Assembly: GCF_017094465.1 (NCBI RefSeq)
Contig: NZ_CP064791.1
Location: 1,426,001 to 1,490,000, forward strand
DNA from: Halapricum desulfuricans
GTDB taxonomy: Archaea; Halobacteriota; Halobacteria; Halobacteriales; Haloarculaceae
DNA: 64,000 nucleotides
Direction of reading: 5' to 3'
Each line of letters opens with the position of its first letter. Within the stretch, counting starts at the first letter, position 1. The position numbers and the translations under genes were made by a program. Shown piece by piece: positions 36,250 to 44,479 of this stretch. The notes beneath the pieces were generated by a model. That model was not told where the DNA came from and searched no databases. It saw nothing but the letters and a program-made list of their open reading frames with translations.

Positions 36250-36525
36250 ATGGAGTGGAAGCTGTTCGCCAACCTGGCCGAGACGGCCGGCAGGAAGGAT
36301 ATCGCCCTGGATCTCGATGGCGATGCGACCGTCGAAGACGCGCTGGAGGCGCTGTTCGAGCGCCATCCCGACCTCAAATCGGACGTGTACGAAGACGGCG
36401 AACTGGCCGAGCACGTCCGATTGCTCGTCGACGGCGCCGATCCCTTCGAGACGGCCGACGGCTACGGGACGACTCTCGACGCTGACGCCGAGCTCGCGCT
36501 GTTCCCGCCGGTCAGCGGCGGGTGA
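36250..36525 (+). CDS. samp1: ubiquitin-like small modifier protein SAMP1 (MoaD family)
   Basis: This 91-residue beta-grasp protein ends PPVSGG, the C-terminal di-glycine activated by the E1-like enzyme UbaA. In haloarchaea SAMP1 is conjugated to lysines of target proteins and also serves as sulfur carrier for molybdopterin synthesis. MEWKLFANLAETAG and DADAELALFPPVSGG match MoaD/SAMP1. The protein is complete. A start at 36250 fits; longer upstream frames are in other phases. The downstream ATP-grasp gene starts 6 nt later. Confidence 0.92.
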   Translation: MEWKLFANLAETAGRKDIALDLDGDATVEDALEALFERHPDLKSDVYEDGELAEHVRLLVDGADPFETADGYGTTLDADAELALFPPVSGG

Positions 36526-36531
36526 ATCGGC

Positions 36532-37398
36532 ATGTCGCTCCGGCTTGCCGTCACCACGCAGGCAGAGACCTACGAGCGGATGATCGATCCGCTCGTCGAG
36601 CGCGGGATCGAGGCCGTCTCTCTCCAGTCGAGTCAGCGGACCTTCGAGCTATCGAACCCCGATCTCCCCGCGGTCGACGTGGGGTTCGTCTACCCGTCGC
36701 GGATCATGGAGGGCGGCGTCGTCGACGCCGGGCTCTCGGTTCCCTGGATCAACGGCCGCGAGGCGATCCTCCGATCCCGGAACAAGGCCGACGCGCTCGC
36801 ACGCCTCTCACGAGCCGGTGTTCCGGTCCCCGAGACGACGATAATCTCCAACCCCGTTGACGAGGAGACTGTCGCGGCCGCCGCCGAGGCGTTCGATCCG
36901 CCGGTCGTCGTCAAACCCAACTCCACGACCCGCGGGACCGGCGTCGCGAAGGTGGCGGATCTCGATTCGCTGCTCGGCGTGACGGACTACCTCGATCTGG
37001 TCCAGGACTACCGGGCGACCGGCGACCGCTCGTATCTCCTCCAGGAGTATCTGCCCGACGCCAGGGATTACCGCGTGATGGTCCTCGACGGCGAGTACGT
37101 CGGCGCGGTCGAACGCAGCCTGCCCGCTGACGCTCGCGAGCGCGGCCAGTGGAAGCACAACGTCCACCGCGGCGCCGAAGCGAAGGGTGTCGATCTCGAT
37201 TCCGAACTCCGCGATCTGGCCGAGCGCGCAGCTGACGTGCTGGATATCGACTACCTGGGCGTCGACCTGCTGGTGACCGAGGATCGGGCAGTGGTCAACG
37301 AAACCAATGCTCGACCGACGATCGACAGCGCAACGAAGTACGAGGACGGGTTCTGGGACGATCTGGCCGCGTTGGTTCGGGATACTGCGGCGCAGTAG
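36532..37398 (+). CDS. RimK-like ATP-grasp ligase
   Basis: The 288-residue protein has the ATP-grasp order: pre-ATP domain (1-95), PPVVVKPNSTTRGTGVAKV in the ATP-binding core, LLQEYLPDARDYRVMVLDGEYVGAVER, and the metal-binding GVDLLVTEDRAVVNETNARPT. These features match the RimK alpha-L-glutamate ligase group, which adds amino acids to proteins, cofactors or amino-group carriers. It sits 6 nt after samp1, so coexpression is expected. Whether it acts on a SAMP-related target is speculation. Lysine biosynthesis LysX is a less likely alternative because no lys genes are nearby. Confidence 0.83.
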   Translation: MSLRLAVTTQAETYERMIDPLVERGIEAVSLQSSQRTFELSNPDLPAVDVGFVYPSRIMEGGVVDAGLSVPWINGREAILRSRNKADALARLSRAGVPVPETTIISNPVDEETVAAAAEAFDPPVVVKPNSTTRGTGVAKVADLDSLLGVTDYLDLVQDYRATGDRSYLLQEYLPDARDYRVMVLDGEYVGAVERSLPADARERGQWKHNVHRGAEAKGVDLDSELRDLAERAADVLDIDYLGVDLLVTEDRAVVNETNARPTIDSATKYEDGFWDDLAALVRDTAAQ

Positions 37399-37470
37399 GG
37401 CCGGGTGACACATTCCGACAAATCGGCTTCCGCCCCTATCTTTTTCTCCGGGCTGGACCACCTAGTACTC

Positions 37471-38463
37471 ATGCGCAAGCGCACACTCGGATCGACGGGT
37501 ATGGACCTGACGGAGACCGGACTCGGGACGTGGAACGTCGGCCCGGTCTGGGGAGACGTTGCCGACGAGGACGTCAAAGAGTCGATCCACACGGCTCTCG
37601 ACGCCGGGTCGAACTTCGTCGACACGGCCGAAGTCTACGGGGACGGACGCGCCGAGCGGCTCATCGGTGCGGTTCTCGAAGAGCGCGACGATGCCGAGGA
37701 GATCCGCGTCGCGACAAAGGCTGCCCCCGACGAGGACGGGCGCCACTCCGAGGCCGGACTCCGCGAATCCGTCGAGGGCTCGCAGGCCCGACTCGGCGTG
37801 GAGACGCTGGATCTGGTCCAGTTGCACTGTCCGGAGACGGCGGCGTTCTACGAGCCCGAGACCTTCGAGGTGCTCGAGGACCTCAAATCGGAGGGTGAGA
37901 TCAGCCACGCGGGCGTCAGCGTCGAGAAAGTCGAAGAAGCGGGCAAGGCCATAGAGTACGACGTCGTCGAGTCGGTCCAGATCATCTTCAACCCGCTGCG
38001 CCAACGGCCGGCCGAACGGTTCTTCGAGCGCGCCGCCAACGAGGACGTCGGTATCATCGTCCGCGTCCCGCTGGCATCGGGACTGCTCGCGGACGCGATT
38101 CACGATATCGAGAGTCTCGACGAGGACGACCACCGTCGGGTCGCCGCCGAGGAGGGGGTCGAAGCGGGCGTCGGCCGCAAGGGCGGAGAGACGTTCGCGG
38201 GCGTACCCTTCGAGTCCGGATTAACGGCTGTCGAAGACATACGCCGACTCGTCCCCGCGGAAGCATCGATGGCGCAGTTCACGCTTCGCTGGGTTCTCGA
38301 TCACGAGGCGGTGACGACTGTTATCCCAGGCTCTACCGCTCCTGCACACGTCCGAGAAAATATCGCTGCTGCCGATCTAGCCCCACTCTCACACGAGACC
38401 CACGGCGCCGTCCGAGACATTTACGAAGAATACGTCTACGATTACGTTCATCATCGGTGGTGA
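37471..38463 (+). CDS. aldo/keto reductase
   Basis: The 330-residue protein is an NAD(P)-dependent TIM-barrel oxidoreductase. The catalytic tetrad is visible as D51 and Y56 (DTAEVYGDG), K83 (VATKAAP) and the His of VQLHCPE. The C-terminal NADP-binding part has VTTVIPGSTAPAHVREN. The ATG at 37471 starts MRKRTLGSTGMDLTETG, the usual family beginning; an upstream in-frame start lies in the leader. The substrate is unknown. A structured repeat element follows 36 nt after the stop. Confidence 0.9.
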   Translation: MRKRTLGSTGMDLTETGLGTWNVGPVWGDVADEDVKESIHTALDAGSNFVDTAEVYGDGRAERLIGAVLEERDDAEEIRVATKAAPDEDGRHSEAGLRESVEGSQARLGVETLDLVQLHCPETAAFYEPETFEVLEDLKSEGEISHAGVSVEKVEEAGKAIEYDVVESVQIIFNPLRQRPAERFFERAANEDVGIIVRVPLASGLLADAIHDIESLDEDDHRRVAAEEGVEAGVGRKGGETFAGVPFESGLTAVEDIRRLVPAEASMAQFTLRWVLDHEAVTTVIPGSTAPAHVRENIAAADLAPLSHETHGAVRDIYEEYVYDYVHHRW

Positions 38464-38498
38464 CGCGGGCAGTTGCCGTGACCCTGCGGTGAACCGCA

Positions 38499-38597
38499 TC
38501 GGGGTCAAGTGGTTCGAGAGACTTCGTCTCTCGTCATCACGGAAATCGAAGATTTCCGGACGACCCCGAGGCACTCGGCCTGCTCCGCCTGTAGAAA
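38499..38597 (-). repeat. three-way-junction repeat element, copy A
   Basis: On the minus strand this segment matches 44380-44477 at about 83 of 97 positions by eye. TCGGGGTC (38499-38506) pairs with GACCCCGA (38562-38569). Inside are two perfect 8-bp hairpins: CGAGAGAC/GTCTCTCG (38515-38533, 3-nt loop) and CGGAAATC/GATTTCCG (38540-38558, 3-nt loop). On the plus-strand 5' side, TGACCC (38479-38484) could instead pair with GGGTCA (38502-38507), giving a competing fold. The function is unknown: terminator, structured RNA or transposon end are all possible. Confidence 0.75.
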
Positions 38598-38693
38598 CCT
38601 CGCACTTCGTTTTGATATTGCTCCCTCTGTTATTTTCTAGTGTGAGTGAAACAACCAAATACACATATACCATCGGCTTCAGTTGTAGTATGT

Positions 38694-39464
38694 ATGGCTG
38701 ACTTTGATTTCAGTGACCGCGTCGCTGCCGTCACGGGTGGCGCTTCGGGCATCGGGCGGGAAGTAGCGACCCAGTTCGCCGAGAGCGGAGCGTCCGTTGT
38801 CGTCGCGGACGTCGACGACGAGGGTGGACAAGACACAGTCGAGCAAATCGAGAGTAACGGTGGGGAAGCCGTATACGTCTCGACAGACGTCACGAGTATA
38901 GACGACGTCGAGGCGATGGTCGAGGCCGCCGTCGAGGAGTTCGGCCGCCTCGACTACGCGGTCAACAACGCCGGCGTCCCCGGCGGGGATCAGCAAGCCG
39001 GCGACGTCCCCGAAGACAGCTGGACGCAGACGATCGACATCAACTTAAACGGTGTCTGGCGCTCGCTGAAAGCCGAGGTTGGTCAGATGACCGACCAGGA
39101 CGACGGCGGTGTCATCATCAATATGGCGTCGATTCTCGGAAAGGTCGGCTTCGAGAATTCCTCGGCGTACGTCTCCGCCAAACACGGTGTGATTGGACTG
39201 ACCAAGACCGCCGCCTGGGAGTACGCGGATCAGGACATCCGTGTCAATGCTGTCGGTCCAGGCTTCATCGAGACCCAGATGCTCGACGATGCCGGTATCA
39301 GTACCGACGAGAACGTCCGGGAGTGGATCGAAGGAATGCACTCTCAGGACCGACTGGGCAAACCCGAAGAAATCGCCGACGCCGTCCTGTGGCTGTGTTC
39401 CGACGGCGCGTCGTTCACTAACGGCGAAGCGCTCATGGTCGACAGCGGCTTCACGGCGCGCTGA
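38694..39464 (+). CDS. short-chain dehydrogenase/reductase
   Basis: This 256-residue classical SDR has TGGASGIG (14-21), NNAG (91-94), catalytic S146, and Y159-x3-K163 (SAYVSAKHG). The acidic ADVDD after the second strand suggests NAD rather than NADP preference. The family includes FabG/PhaB-type 3-ketoacyl reductases, and the gene is only 2.9 kb from the PHA operon. The cofactor hint and sequence do not, however, prove a PHA role. The ATG at 38694 follows an AT-rich leader with CACATATACC near 38661-38670. Confidence 0.88.
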   Translation: MADFDFSDRVAAVTGGASGIGREVATQFAESGASVVVADVDDEGGQDTVEQIESNGGEAVYVSTDVTSIDDVEAMVEAAVEEFGRLDYAVNNAGVPGGDQQAGDVPEDSWTQTIDINLNGVWRSLKAEVGQMTDQDDGGVIINMASILGKVGFENSSAYVSAKHGVIGLTKTAAWEYADQDIRVNAVGPGFIETQMLDDAGISTDENVREWIEGMHSQDRLGKPEEIADAVLWLCSDGASFTNGEALMVDSGFTAR

Positions 39465-39523
39465 GACGACGGCAGCACACGGCTCGGATATCGTTTTTTG
39501 CGGGCGTCCGTCACGAAGGCCGA

Positions 39524-41287
39524 CTACTGCGAGGTGGTATCGTCGACAGCGTCACGATACAGTATGGCCCGCTCGGCGTCGAGCGTGACGACGTCCCCGT
39601 CTTCGAGTTCGTCGGGGACCTCGGCGTCAGCGATCATCGGGATGTCGCGCTCGCGAGCGAGGACGGCAGCGTGGCTCGTCGAGCCGGGTTTCATACCGCG
39701 TTCTCCGCCGACAATCCCGTGGATGTGCTCGGTGTCACCAGTCAGTTCGCCGCTGTACTCCGAGGGGACGACCGCAATCGATCCGTCGGGAACGTCCGAG
39801 AGGTCGCCGTCCTCGACGCGGTGGAGTTCACCCGTGACGATGCCGCCGATGACGGCGTCGCCACTGACGGTCGTCTTCGCGGCCACGTGGATCTTGAGCA
39901 TGTTCGAACTGTCGACCCCTTCGAGTTCGGTCATCATGCCCGACATGACGACGAGCCTGTCACCGTCCGTGACGATCCCGGTGTCGAGCGCTGACTCGGC
40001 AGCGTTCTGGATGATAGCGTCCGCGCCTTCAGTGGTGTAGGGGATGGTAGTCGGGTGGATGCCCCACGAGAGGGCGAGCCGCCGCCGGACCCGGTCGTTC
40101 GGCGTCGACGCGATGATCGGGACACAGGGCCGGAACTTGGCCATCTTCAGCGCGGAGTGACCCGACTCGCTGGCGGCGACGATCGCGGTGGCGTCGACGT
40201 CTTCGGCGAGGAACCGGGCGGCGTGAGCCAGCGCGTCAGCCCGCGTGTCGTCGGCTTCGGGGATGCGCTGTCTGCGGACGTCTTCGTACTCTTCGCTGTT
40301 TTCGACTTCTTCGACGATACTGGCCATCGTGTCGACGACGCGTGCGGGGTGGTTGCCGATGGCGGTTTCCCCCGAGAGCATCACCGCGTCCGTGCCGTCC
40401 AGGACGGCGTTGGCCACGTCCGAAGCCTCTGCGCGGGTCGGCCGCCGGGACTCGACCATCGAATCGAGCATCTCGGTGGCCGTAATCACGGGCACGCCCG
40501 CCTGGTTGCACTTCCGGATGATCCGTTTCTGGTAGAGTGGGACCTCCTCCAGAGGGAGTTCGACGCCCAGGTCGCCGCGAGCGACCATGATGCCGTAGGC
40601 CTCTTCGATGATGCTGTCGAGGTTCTGGACGGCGCCGGCGCGCTCGATCTTCGCGACGATCGGAATGTCGGCGCCGAACTCGTTGAGGGTGTCGGCGATC
40701 TCGCGGATGTCCGAGCCGTCCCGGACGAACGACGCCGCGACCAGATCGGCCTGTTTTTCGGCTGCGACTTTCAGTTCCTCGCGGTCTTTCTCGGTGACCG
40801 TCGGCAGGCCGAGTTCGACGCCGGGGATGTTGACGCCCTTGCGCGCCTGAAGTTCGCCGCCGTTCTGGACGCGCGCGTAGATGTCGCTGCCGTCGACCTC
40901 CTCGACGATGGTTTCGATGCGACCGTCGTCCAGCAGGACCCGATCGCCCGCCTCGACGGCCGAGATGTCCAGCGACAACCCGACCGCCTCGGGCGTGGCG
41001 TCGTCGCCTTGATAGAATCGAACCCGGGAGTCGGCCTCGAGATGGATCGGCTCGTCGATGTCGGCCGTCCGGACTTCCGGGCCGGGGATGTCGTGCATGA
41101 CCGCGACCGGATGGTCGACCGATTCGTCGACCGCCCGAATCCGATCGATCGTCTCGCGGCGCTGCTCGGGCGAGCCGTGGCTGGCGTTCAACCGCGCGAC
41201 GGACATCCCGGCCTCCGCCAGGGCCGTGATCTCCTCGGTCGAATCCGACGCCGGACCGAGTGTACAGACGATTTTCGCGTTACGCAT
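39524..41287 (-). CDS. pyk: pyruvate kinase with C-terminal PEP-utilizing domain
   Basis: The 587-residue glycolytic enzyme converts PEP and ADP to pyruvate and ATP. It begins MRNAKIVCTLGPAS. MVARGDLGVELPLEEVP and ITATEMLDSM mark the PEP/Mg site. After residue about 475 a phosphohistidine-type PEP-utilizer domain is fused (GGIVTGELHRVED... GSTSHAAVLARERDIPMI), as in haloarchaeal and bacillus-type enzymes. The frame stays open to 41539, but the ATG at 41285-41287 gives the canonical N-terminus. It is divergent from the PHA operon. Confidence 0.96.
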   Translation of the reverse strand: MRNAKIVCTLGPASDSTEEITALAEAGMSVARLNASHGSPEQRRETIDRIRAVDESVDHPVAVMHDIPGPEVRTADIDEPIHLEADSRVRFYQGDDATPEAVGLSLDISAVEAGDRVLLDDGRIETIVEEVDGSDIYARVQNGGELQARKGVNIPGVELGLPTVTEKDREELKVAAEKQADLVAASFVRDGSDIREIADTLNEFGADIPIVAKIERAGAVQNLDSIIEEAYGIMVARGDLGVELPLEEVPLYQKRIIRKCNQAGVPVITATEMLDSMVESRRPTRAEASDVANAVLDGTDAVMLSGETAIGNHPARVVDTMASIVEEVENSEEYEDVRRQRIPEADDTRADALAHAARFLAEDVDATAIVAASESGHSALKMAKFRPCVPIIASTPNDRVRRRLALSWGIHPTTIPYTTEGADAIIQNAAESALDTGIVTDGDRLVVMSGMMTELEGVDSSNMLKIHVAAKTTVSGDAVIGGIVTGELHRVEDGDLSDVPDGSIAVVPSEYSGELTGDTEHIHGIVGGERGMKPGSTSHAAVLARERDIPMIADAEVPDELEDGDVVTLDAERAILYRDAVDDTTSQ

Positions 41288-41480
41288 CGCTACAGCCCTC
41301 CGCACCTGTCCAAAACCCGTTGGTTGATCCGTTGTACATCGTCCGTAACTCGATCCGCCCGTGATATGAAACCCCTGAGCGCTTCCCACCGCATTGAAAG
41401 AGCGGCCAGGGATCGAACGCTCCCGGAGACGCGACGGAAACACCACTCGCCACGACGGCTGGCGTTTCGATCCGCTGTTT

Positions 41481-41508
41481 CCATTGAATGGTATCAGATG
41501 GTATAGAG
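41481..41508 (+). promoter_or_regulatory. 28-bp element shared by the two phasin transcription units, copy 1
   Basis: The segment begins CCATTGAATGG (a CCATT/AATGG dyad) and contains TGGTAT twice at 10-bp spacing. It matches 47534-47561 at 22 of 28 positions. It lies 43-70 nt upstream of the phaR start. A role as binding site of the AbrB-like PhaR is an inference from location. Confidence 0.6.
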
Positions 41509-41520
41509 GGGAACACTTAT

Positions 41521-41539
41521 GTGTATAGCGGGGATACAC
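41521..41539. promoter_or_regulatory. inverted repeat before phaR
   Basis: GTGTAT (41521-41526), a 7-nt spacer and ATACAC (41534-41539) form a perfect dyad. It ends 11 nt before the phaR start codon, a typical position for an autorepressor site. Confidence 0.5.
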
Positions 41540-41550
41540 TACAATGACAG

Positions 41551-41841
41551 ATGACAGACGAGGACGACACTTTCCCGTGGCCGCCGACGATGTTTCAGGA
41601 AGCGAGCGAGCAGGCGATTGAGCAGCAGCAGGAGCTCCTTCGCTCGATGATGGGGAGTGGGGCGTCGGGGATGGACATGAACCAGCTCGGTGCGATGAGC
41701 CAGCTGGCGACGTTCAAGACTCGCGTGCAGAGCGGCGGCCGGATATCCATTCCGGACGCCGAACGTGAGGCACTCGATATCGAGGAAGGAGACATCGTCC
41801 AGGCCGTCGTCCTCCCAGTCAAACGCAACCGAAGTGAGTAA
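41551..41841 (+). CDS. phaR: AbrB/SpoVT-domain regulator of the PHA cluster (PhaR-like)
   Basis: This 96-residue protein has a C-terminal swapped-hairpin AbrB domain (about 55-92: FKTRVQSGGRISIPDAEREALDIEEGDIVQAVVL). An N-terminal Gln/Met-rich helix (FQEASEQAIEQQQELLRSMM) resembles phasin segments and may touch granules. In Haloferax mediterranei an AbrB-like PhaR next to phaP binds granules and represses its own promoter; this gene has the same position and architecture. It precedes phaP by 2 nt. Two candidate operators lie upstream. Confidence 0.85.
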   Translation: MTDEDDTFPWPPTMFQEASEQAIEQQQELLRSMMGSGASGMDMNQLGAMSQLATFKTRVQSGGRISIPDAEREALDIEEGDIVQAVVLPVKRNRSE

Positions 41842-41843
41842 TC

Positions 41844-42407
41844 ATGACAGACTACACGACACCCGTCACGACCGCATTCGAGCTACAGCGCGCATCGATC
41901 GAACAGGGACAGGCCGCCCTCGAACAGGGCGTACAGTTTCAGCAACAGGTCGGGCAAGCCGTGCTCGACAGCATGGAGAGCCAGCAGTCGGCCCAGCGCC
42001 GCGGCGTCGATCTGAGCCAGACCGCGATCCACAGTTACCTCGACGCCCTCGAGGAGAGCGTCCCCGGGGCGGACGCGCCCGTCGACGAGATGCGCACAGC
42101 GATCGACGAGCAGTTCGAGTACCTGCTGGAGAACCACGATGAGGCGTTCGATACGCTGGAGGCGGAGACCAGCGACGGCTACGACGCCTACGACGAGCTG
42201 ACCGAGGAGATGTTCGACGCGCTGGACGACCAGCTATCGATGCTCGTCGAGGCCCACGAGGACCTCGAATCTCAGTCCGTCGACGCTGTCGAGGAGATGG
42301 CGTCTCAGGCCGAAACCGTCCAGCAGCAGGTCCAGGACGTGCAGGAACAGGCTGCCGAGACGGTCGAAGACGTGCAGGAACAGGCCGTCGAGGCCGGCGA
42401 CGCCTGA
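41844..42407 (+). CDS. phaP: PHA granule phasin PhaP
   Basis: The 187-residue acidic, almost wholly helical protein starts MTDYTTPVTTAFELQRASIEQGQ and has heptad-like Gln/Glu/Val repeats to the C-terminus (VQQQVQDVQEQAAETVEDVQEQ). That is the coiled-coil tail expected of a phasin coating PHA granules. It is paralogous to the protein at 46929-47486, with the same N-terminus and length. It lies between phaR and phaE in the operon. The C-terminal tandem VQ(D/E)VQEQ units are notable. Confidence 0.87.
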   Translation: MTDYTTPVTTAFELQRASIEQGQAALEQGVQFQQQVGQAVLDSMESQQSAQRRGVDLSQTAIHSYLDALEESVPGADAPVDEMRTAIDEQFEYLLENHDEAFDTLEAETSDGYDAYDELTEEMFDALDDQLSMLVEAHEDLESQSVDAVEEMASQAETVQQQVQDVQEQAAETVEDVQEQAVEAGDA

Positions 42408-42449
42408 TCGGGCGGCAGTTATTTCTTTCGTGCGCGACCCATACAATAC

Positions 42450-43004
42450 ATGAGCAACGACAGCGACACGACTGACGGTATCGACGAGTGGAATCAGATG
42501 GTCGACGAGATGAACGAGGCGCTCTCCGAGTCGTTCGAACAGAGCATGGAGGCACAGACGGCGTTCGTGGAGTCCTGGAACGACGTGTTTGCCGAGTCCG
42601 AGCCGGACGAGGAGGTCCTCGCCGAGGGGGTCGAAGGCTACAACGAGGCCTACGAGGTCTGGATGGACGCTGCCGAGCAGATGTTCGAGCGGTCGATGGA
42701 CGCAACCCGGGGCGAGGAGGTCGATGCCACGGAGTTCCGGGACATCTGGCTGCAGTCGGCCAACAAGGCGTTCAAGGAAGTGATGGAGACGAGCGCGTTC
42801 GCGGCCGCGAACGGACAGCTCATCGAGTCGATGCTCGAACTCCGCCAGGAGGCCGACGACGTCACCCAGGAGTCACTCGCCGAGTTCGGCCTCGCTACGC
42901 GTGAGGACGTCGTCGAAGTCGGCGAGCGGCTCGTCGAACTCGAACGGCGCCAGCAGGACATCGAAGACAAACTCGACCGCGTCCTCGACGCACTCGAGGA
43001 GTGA
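42450..43004 (+). CDS. phaE: class III PHA synthase subunit PhaE
   Basis: The 184-residue acidic helical protein ([25 protein letters not shown]) is the non-catalytic partner of PhaC in haloarchaeal class III synthases. It contains a Trp/Phe-rich segment ([31 protein letters not shown]) and ends with a long coiled coil ([20 protein letters not shown]). Haloarchaeal PhaE is shorter than the bacterial form, as here. Its stop overlaps the phaC start by 4 nt. Confidence 0.9.
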   Translation: MSNDSDTTDGIDEWNQMVDEMNEALSESFEQSMEAQTAFVESWNDVFAESEPDEEVLAEGVEGYNEAYEVWMDAAEQMFERSMDATRGEEVDATEFRDIWLQSANKAFKEVMETSAFAAANGQLIESMLELRQEADDVTQESLAEFGLATREDVVEVGERLVELERRQQDIEDKLDRVLDALEE

Positions 43005-44368
43005 GCGTCATGTTCAACCCAATGCGACCAGTGATCGACGCACAGCGACAGGGGTTCGAAAAGCTGACTGAGTCAGTCGAGACAGCCGCAGTCCTCGAGG
43101 ACCGGCTCGAAACGATGCAGGAGGTCGAGGTGGGCGGGACGCCCGCCGACGTGGTCTACGAGGAGAACAAGCTCGAACTCCTCCACTACGATCCCGAAGC
43201 GGCAGGCATCGACGTGCCAGCCGAAGAGCGCGAGGACGTGCCGATCCTCGTCGTCTACGCGCTCATCAACAGGCCCTACATCCTCGATCTGCAGCCCGAT
43301 CGGTCGGTCGTCCGCCGGTTGCTTGAGGCCGGCCACGACGTCTACCTGATCGACTGGAACGAGCCCTCGCGTCTCGATCAGCACCTCACGCTCGACGACT
43401 ACGTCAACCGGTACATCGACAACTGCGTGGACGTCGTCCGCGAGCGCTCCGAGCAGGAGCAGATCAACGTCCTCGGCTACTGCATGGGCGGGACGATGAG
43501 TACGATGTACACCGCGCTGCACGCCGAGAAAATCAACGCGCTCGGGCTGATGGCCACCGGACTGTACTTCGAGGAGACCGGCGGCGTCCTCGAGCGCTGG
43601 GGCGACGAGGAGTATTACGACCCCTCGACTGTGATCGAGACCTTCGGTAACGTCCCGGCGGAGTTCCTCGACGAGGGGTTCGCGCTGATGGATCCCGTCC
43701 AGAACTACGTCACCAAGTACGTCCAGTTCTTCGAGAACCTCGACAACGAGGCGTTCGTGAAGAACTTCAGCCGGATGGAACAGTGGCTCGAGGAGGGGGT
43801 CGACGTGGCCGGCGCGACCTACGAGCAGTTCCTCGAGGACATCTATCAGGGTAACAAGCTCTACAACAACGAACTCGAACTCGACGGCGAACACGTCGAC
43901 ATCGAGAACATCGACATGCCCGTCCTCCAGATCCTCGGCGAGTACGATCACCTCGTCCCGCCGTCGGCGAGCAAGCCGTTCAACGACGTCATCCCCAGCG
44001 AGGACACCCGCATCATCGAGTACTCGACGGGACACGTCGGGCTCGCCGTCTCTTCGAGCACCCACGAGGACGTCTGGCCCGAAGTCGCCGACTGGTTCAT
44101 CGAGCGCTCCCGCGAGCAGGAAGCCGACGAGGAAAGCGTGGCTGAGGAAGAGAGTGCAGACGAAACGGCCGACGAGGCGGCTGCAGACGAAACGGCAGCC
44201 CCCGACATCGAGACCGTCGACGGCATCGGCTCGACCTATGCCGATCGTCTTCGTGCGGCCGGCATCGAGACCGTCGACGACCTGGCTGGATCGGACCCCG
44301 AGGCGATCGCGGAGGCCGCCGACGCGCCGGTCGGACGCGTCGAAGACTGGTTCGAACAGGTCGCCTGA
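43001..44368 (+). CDS. phaC: class III PHA synthase catalytic subunit PhaC with C-terminal HhH extension
   Basis: This 455-residue alpha/beta-hydrolase-type synthase polymerises 3-hydroxyacyl-CoA. The lipase-like box GYCMGG places nucleophile C161. D316 (GEYDHLVPP) and H345 (STGHVGL) complete the triad. After an acidic low-complexity linker (371-400), residues 401-455 form a helix-hairpin-helix module ([23 protein letters not shown]). This module is not needed for polymerisation in bacterial PhaC. Haloarchaeal PhaC proteins are known to carry C-terminal extensions. The module could mediate contacts with DNA, PhaE or granule proteins. It ends the phaRPEC operon. Confidence 0.94.
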   Translation: MSVMFNPMRPVIDAQRQGFEKLTESVETAAVLEDRLETMQEVEVGGTPADVVYEENKLELLHYDPEAAGIDVPAEEREDVPILVVYALINRPYILDLQPDRSVVRRLLEAGHDVYLIDWNEPSRLDQHLTLDDYVNRYIDNCVDVVRERSEQEQINVLGYCMGGTMSTMYTALHAEKINALGLMATGLYFEETGGVLERWGDEEYYDPSTVIETFGNVPAEFLDEGFALMDPVQNYVTKYVQFFENLDNEAFVKNFSRMEQWLEEGVDVAGATYEQFLEDIYQGNKLYNNELELDGEHVDIENIDMPVLQILGEYDHLVPPSASKPFNDVIPSEDTRIIEYSTGHVGLAVSSSTHEDVWPEVADWFIERSREQEADEESVAEEESADETADEAAADETAAPDIETVDGIGSTYADRLRAAGIETVDDLAGSDPEAIAEAADAPVGRVEDWFEQVA

Positions 44369-44379
44369 TCCGAGCCGTC

Positions 44380-44479
44380 TTCTACAGGCAGAGTAGGGCG
44401 AGTGCCTCGGGGTCATCCGGAAATCAAAGATTTCCGTGATCACGAGAATCGAAGATTCTCGGACGACTTGACCCCGAGG
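44380..44479 (+). repeat. three-way-junction repeat element, copy B
   Basis: CCTCGGGGTC (44405-44414) pairs with GACCCCGAGG (44470-44479) as a 10-bp closing stem. Inside are CGGAAATC/GATTTCCG (44418-44436) and CGAGAATC/GATTCTCG (44443-44461), each a perfect 8-bp hairpin with a 3-nt loop. Compared with copy A, the second arm changes two base pairs in a compensatory way, so pairing is conserved while sequence is not. It begins 12 nt after the phaC stop and merges into the repeat element below. Confidence 0.78.

Noticed and set aside
38694-39464. Calling the SDR an acetoacetyl-CoA reductase PhaB
   Set aside because: The fold fits, but the acidic residue after strand 2 points to NAD, and pyruvate kinase on the other strand separates it from the pha operon. 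Evidence is too weak for a specific name.
41288-41539. 84-residue N-terminal extension of pyruvate kinase
   Set aside because: The canonical start MRNAKIVCTLGP lies at 41287, and the extension overlaps the phaR promoter region.
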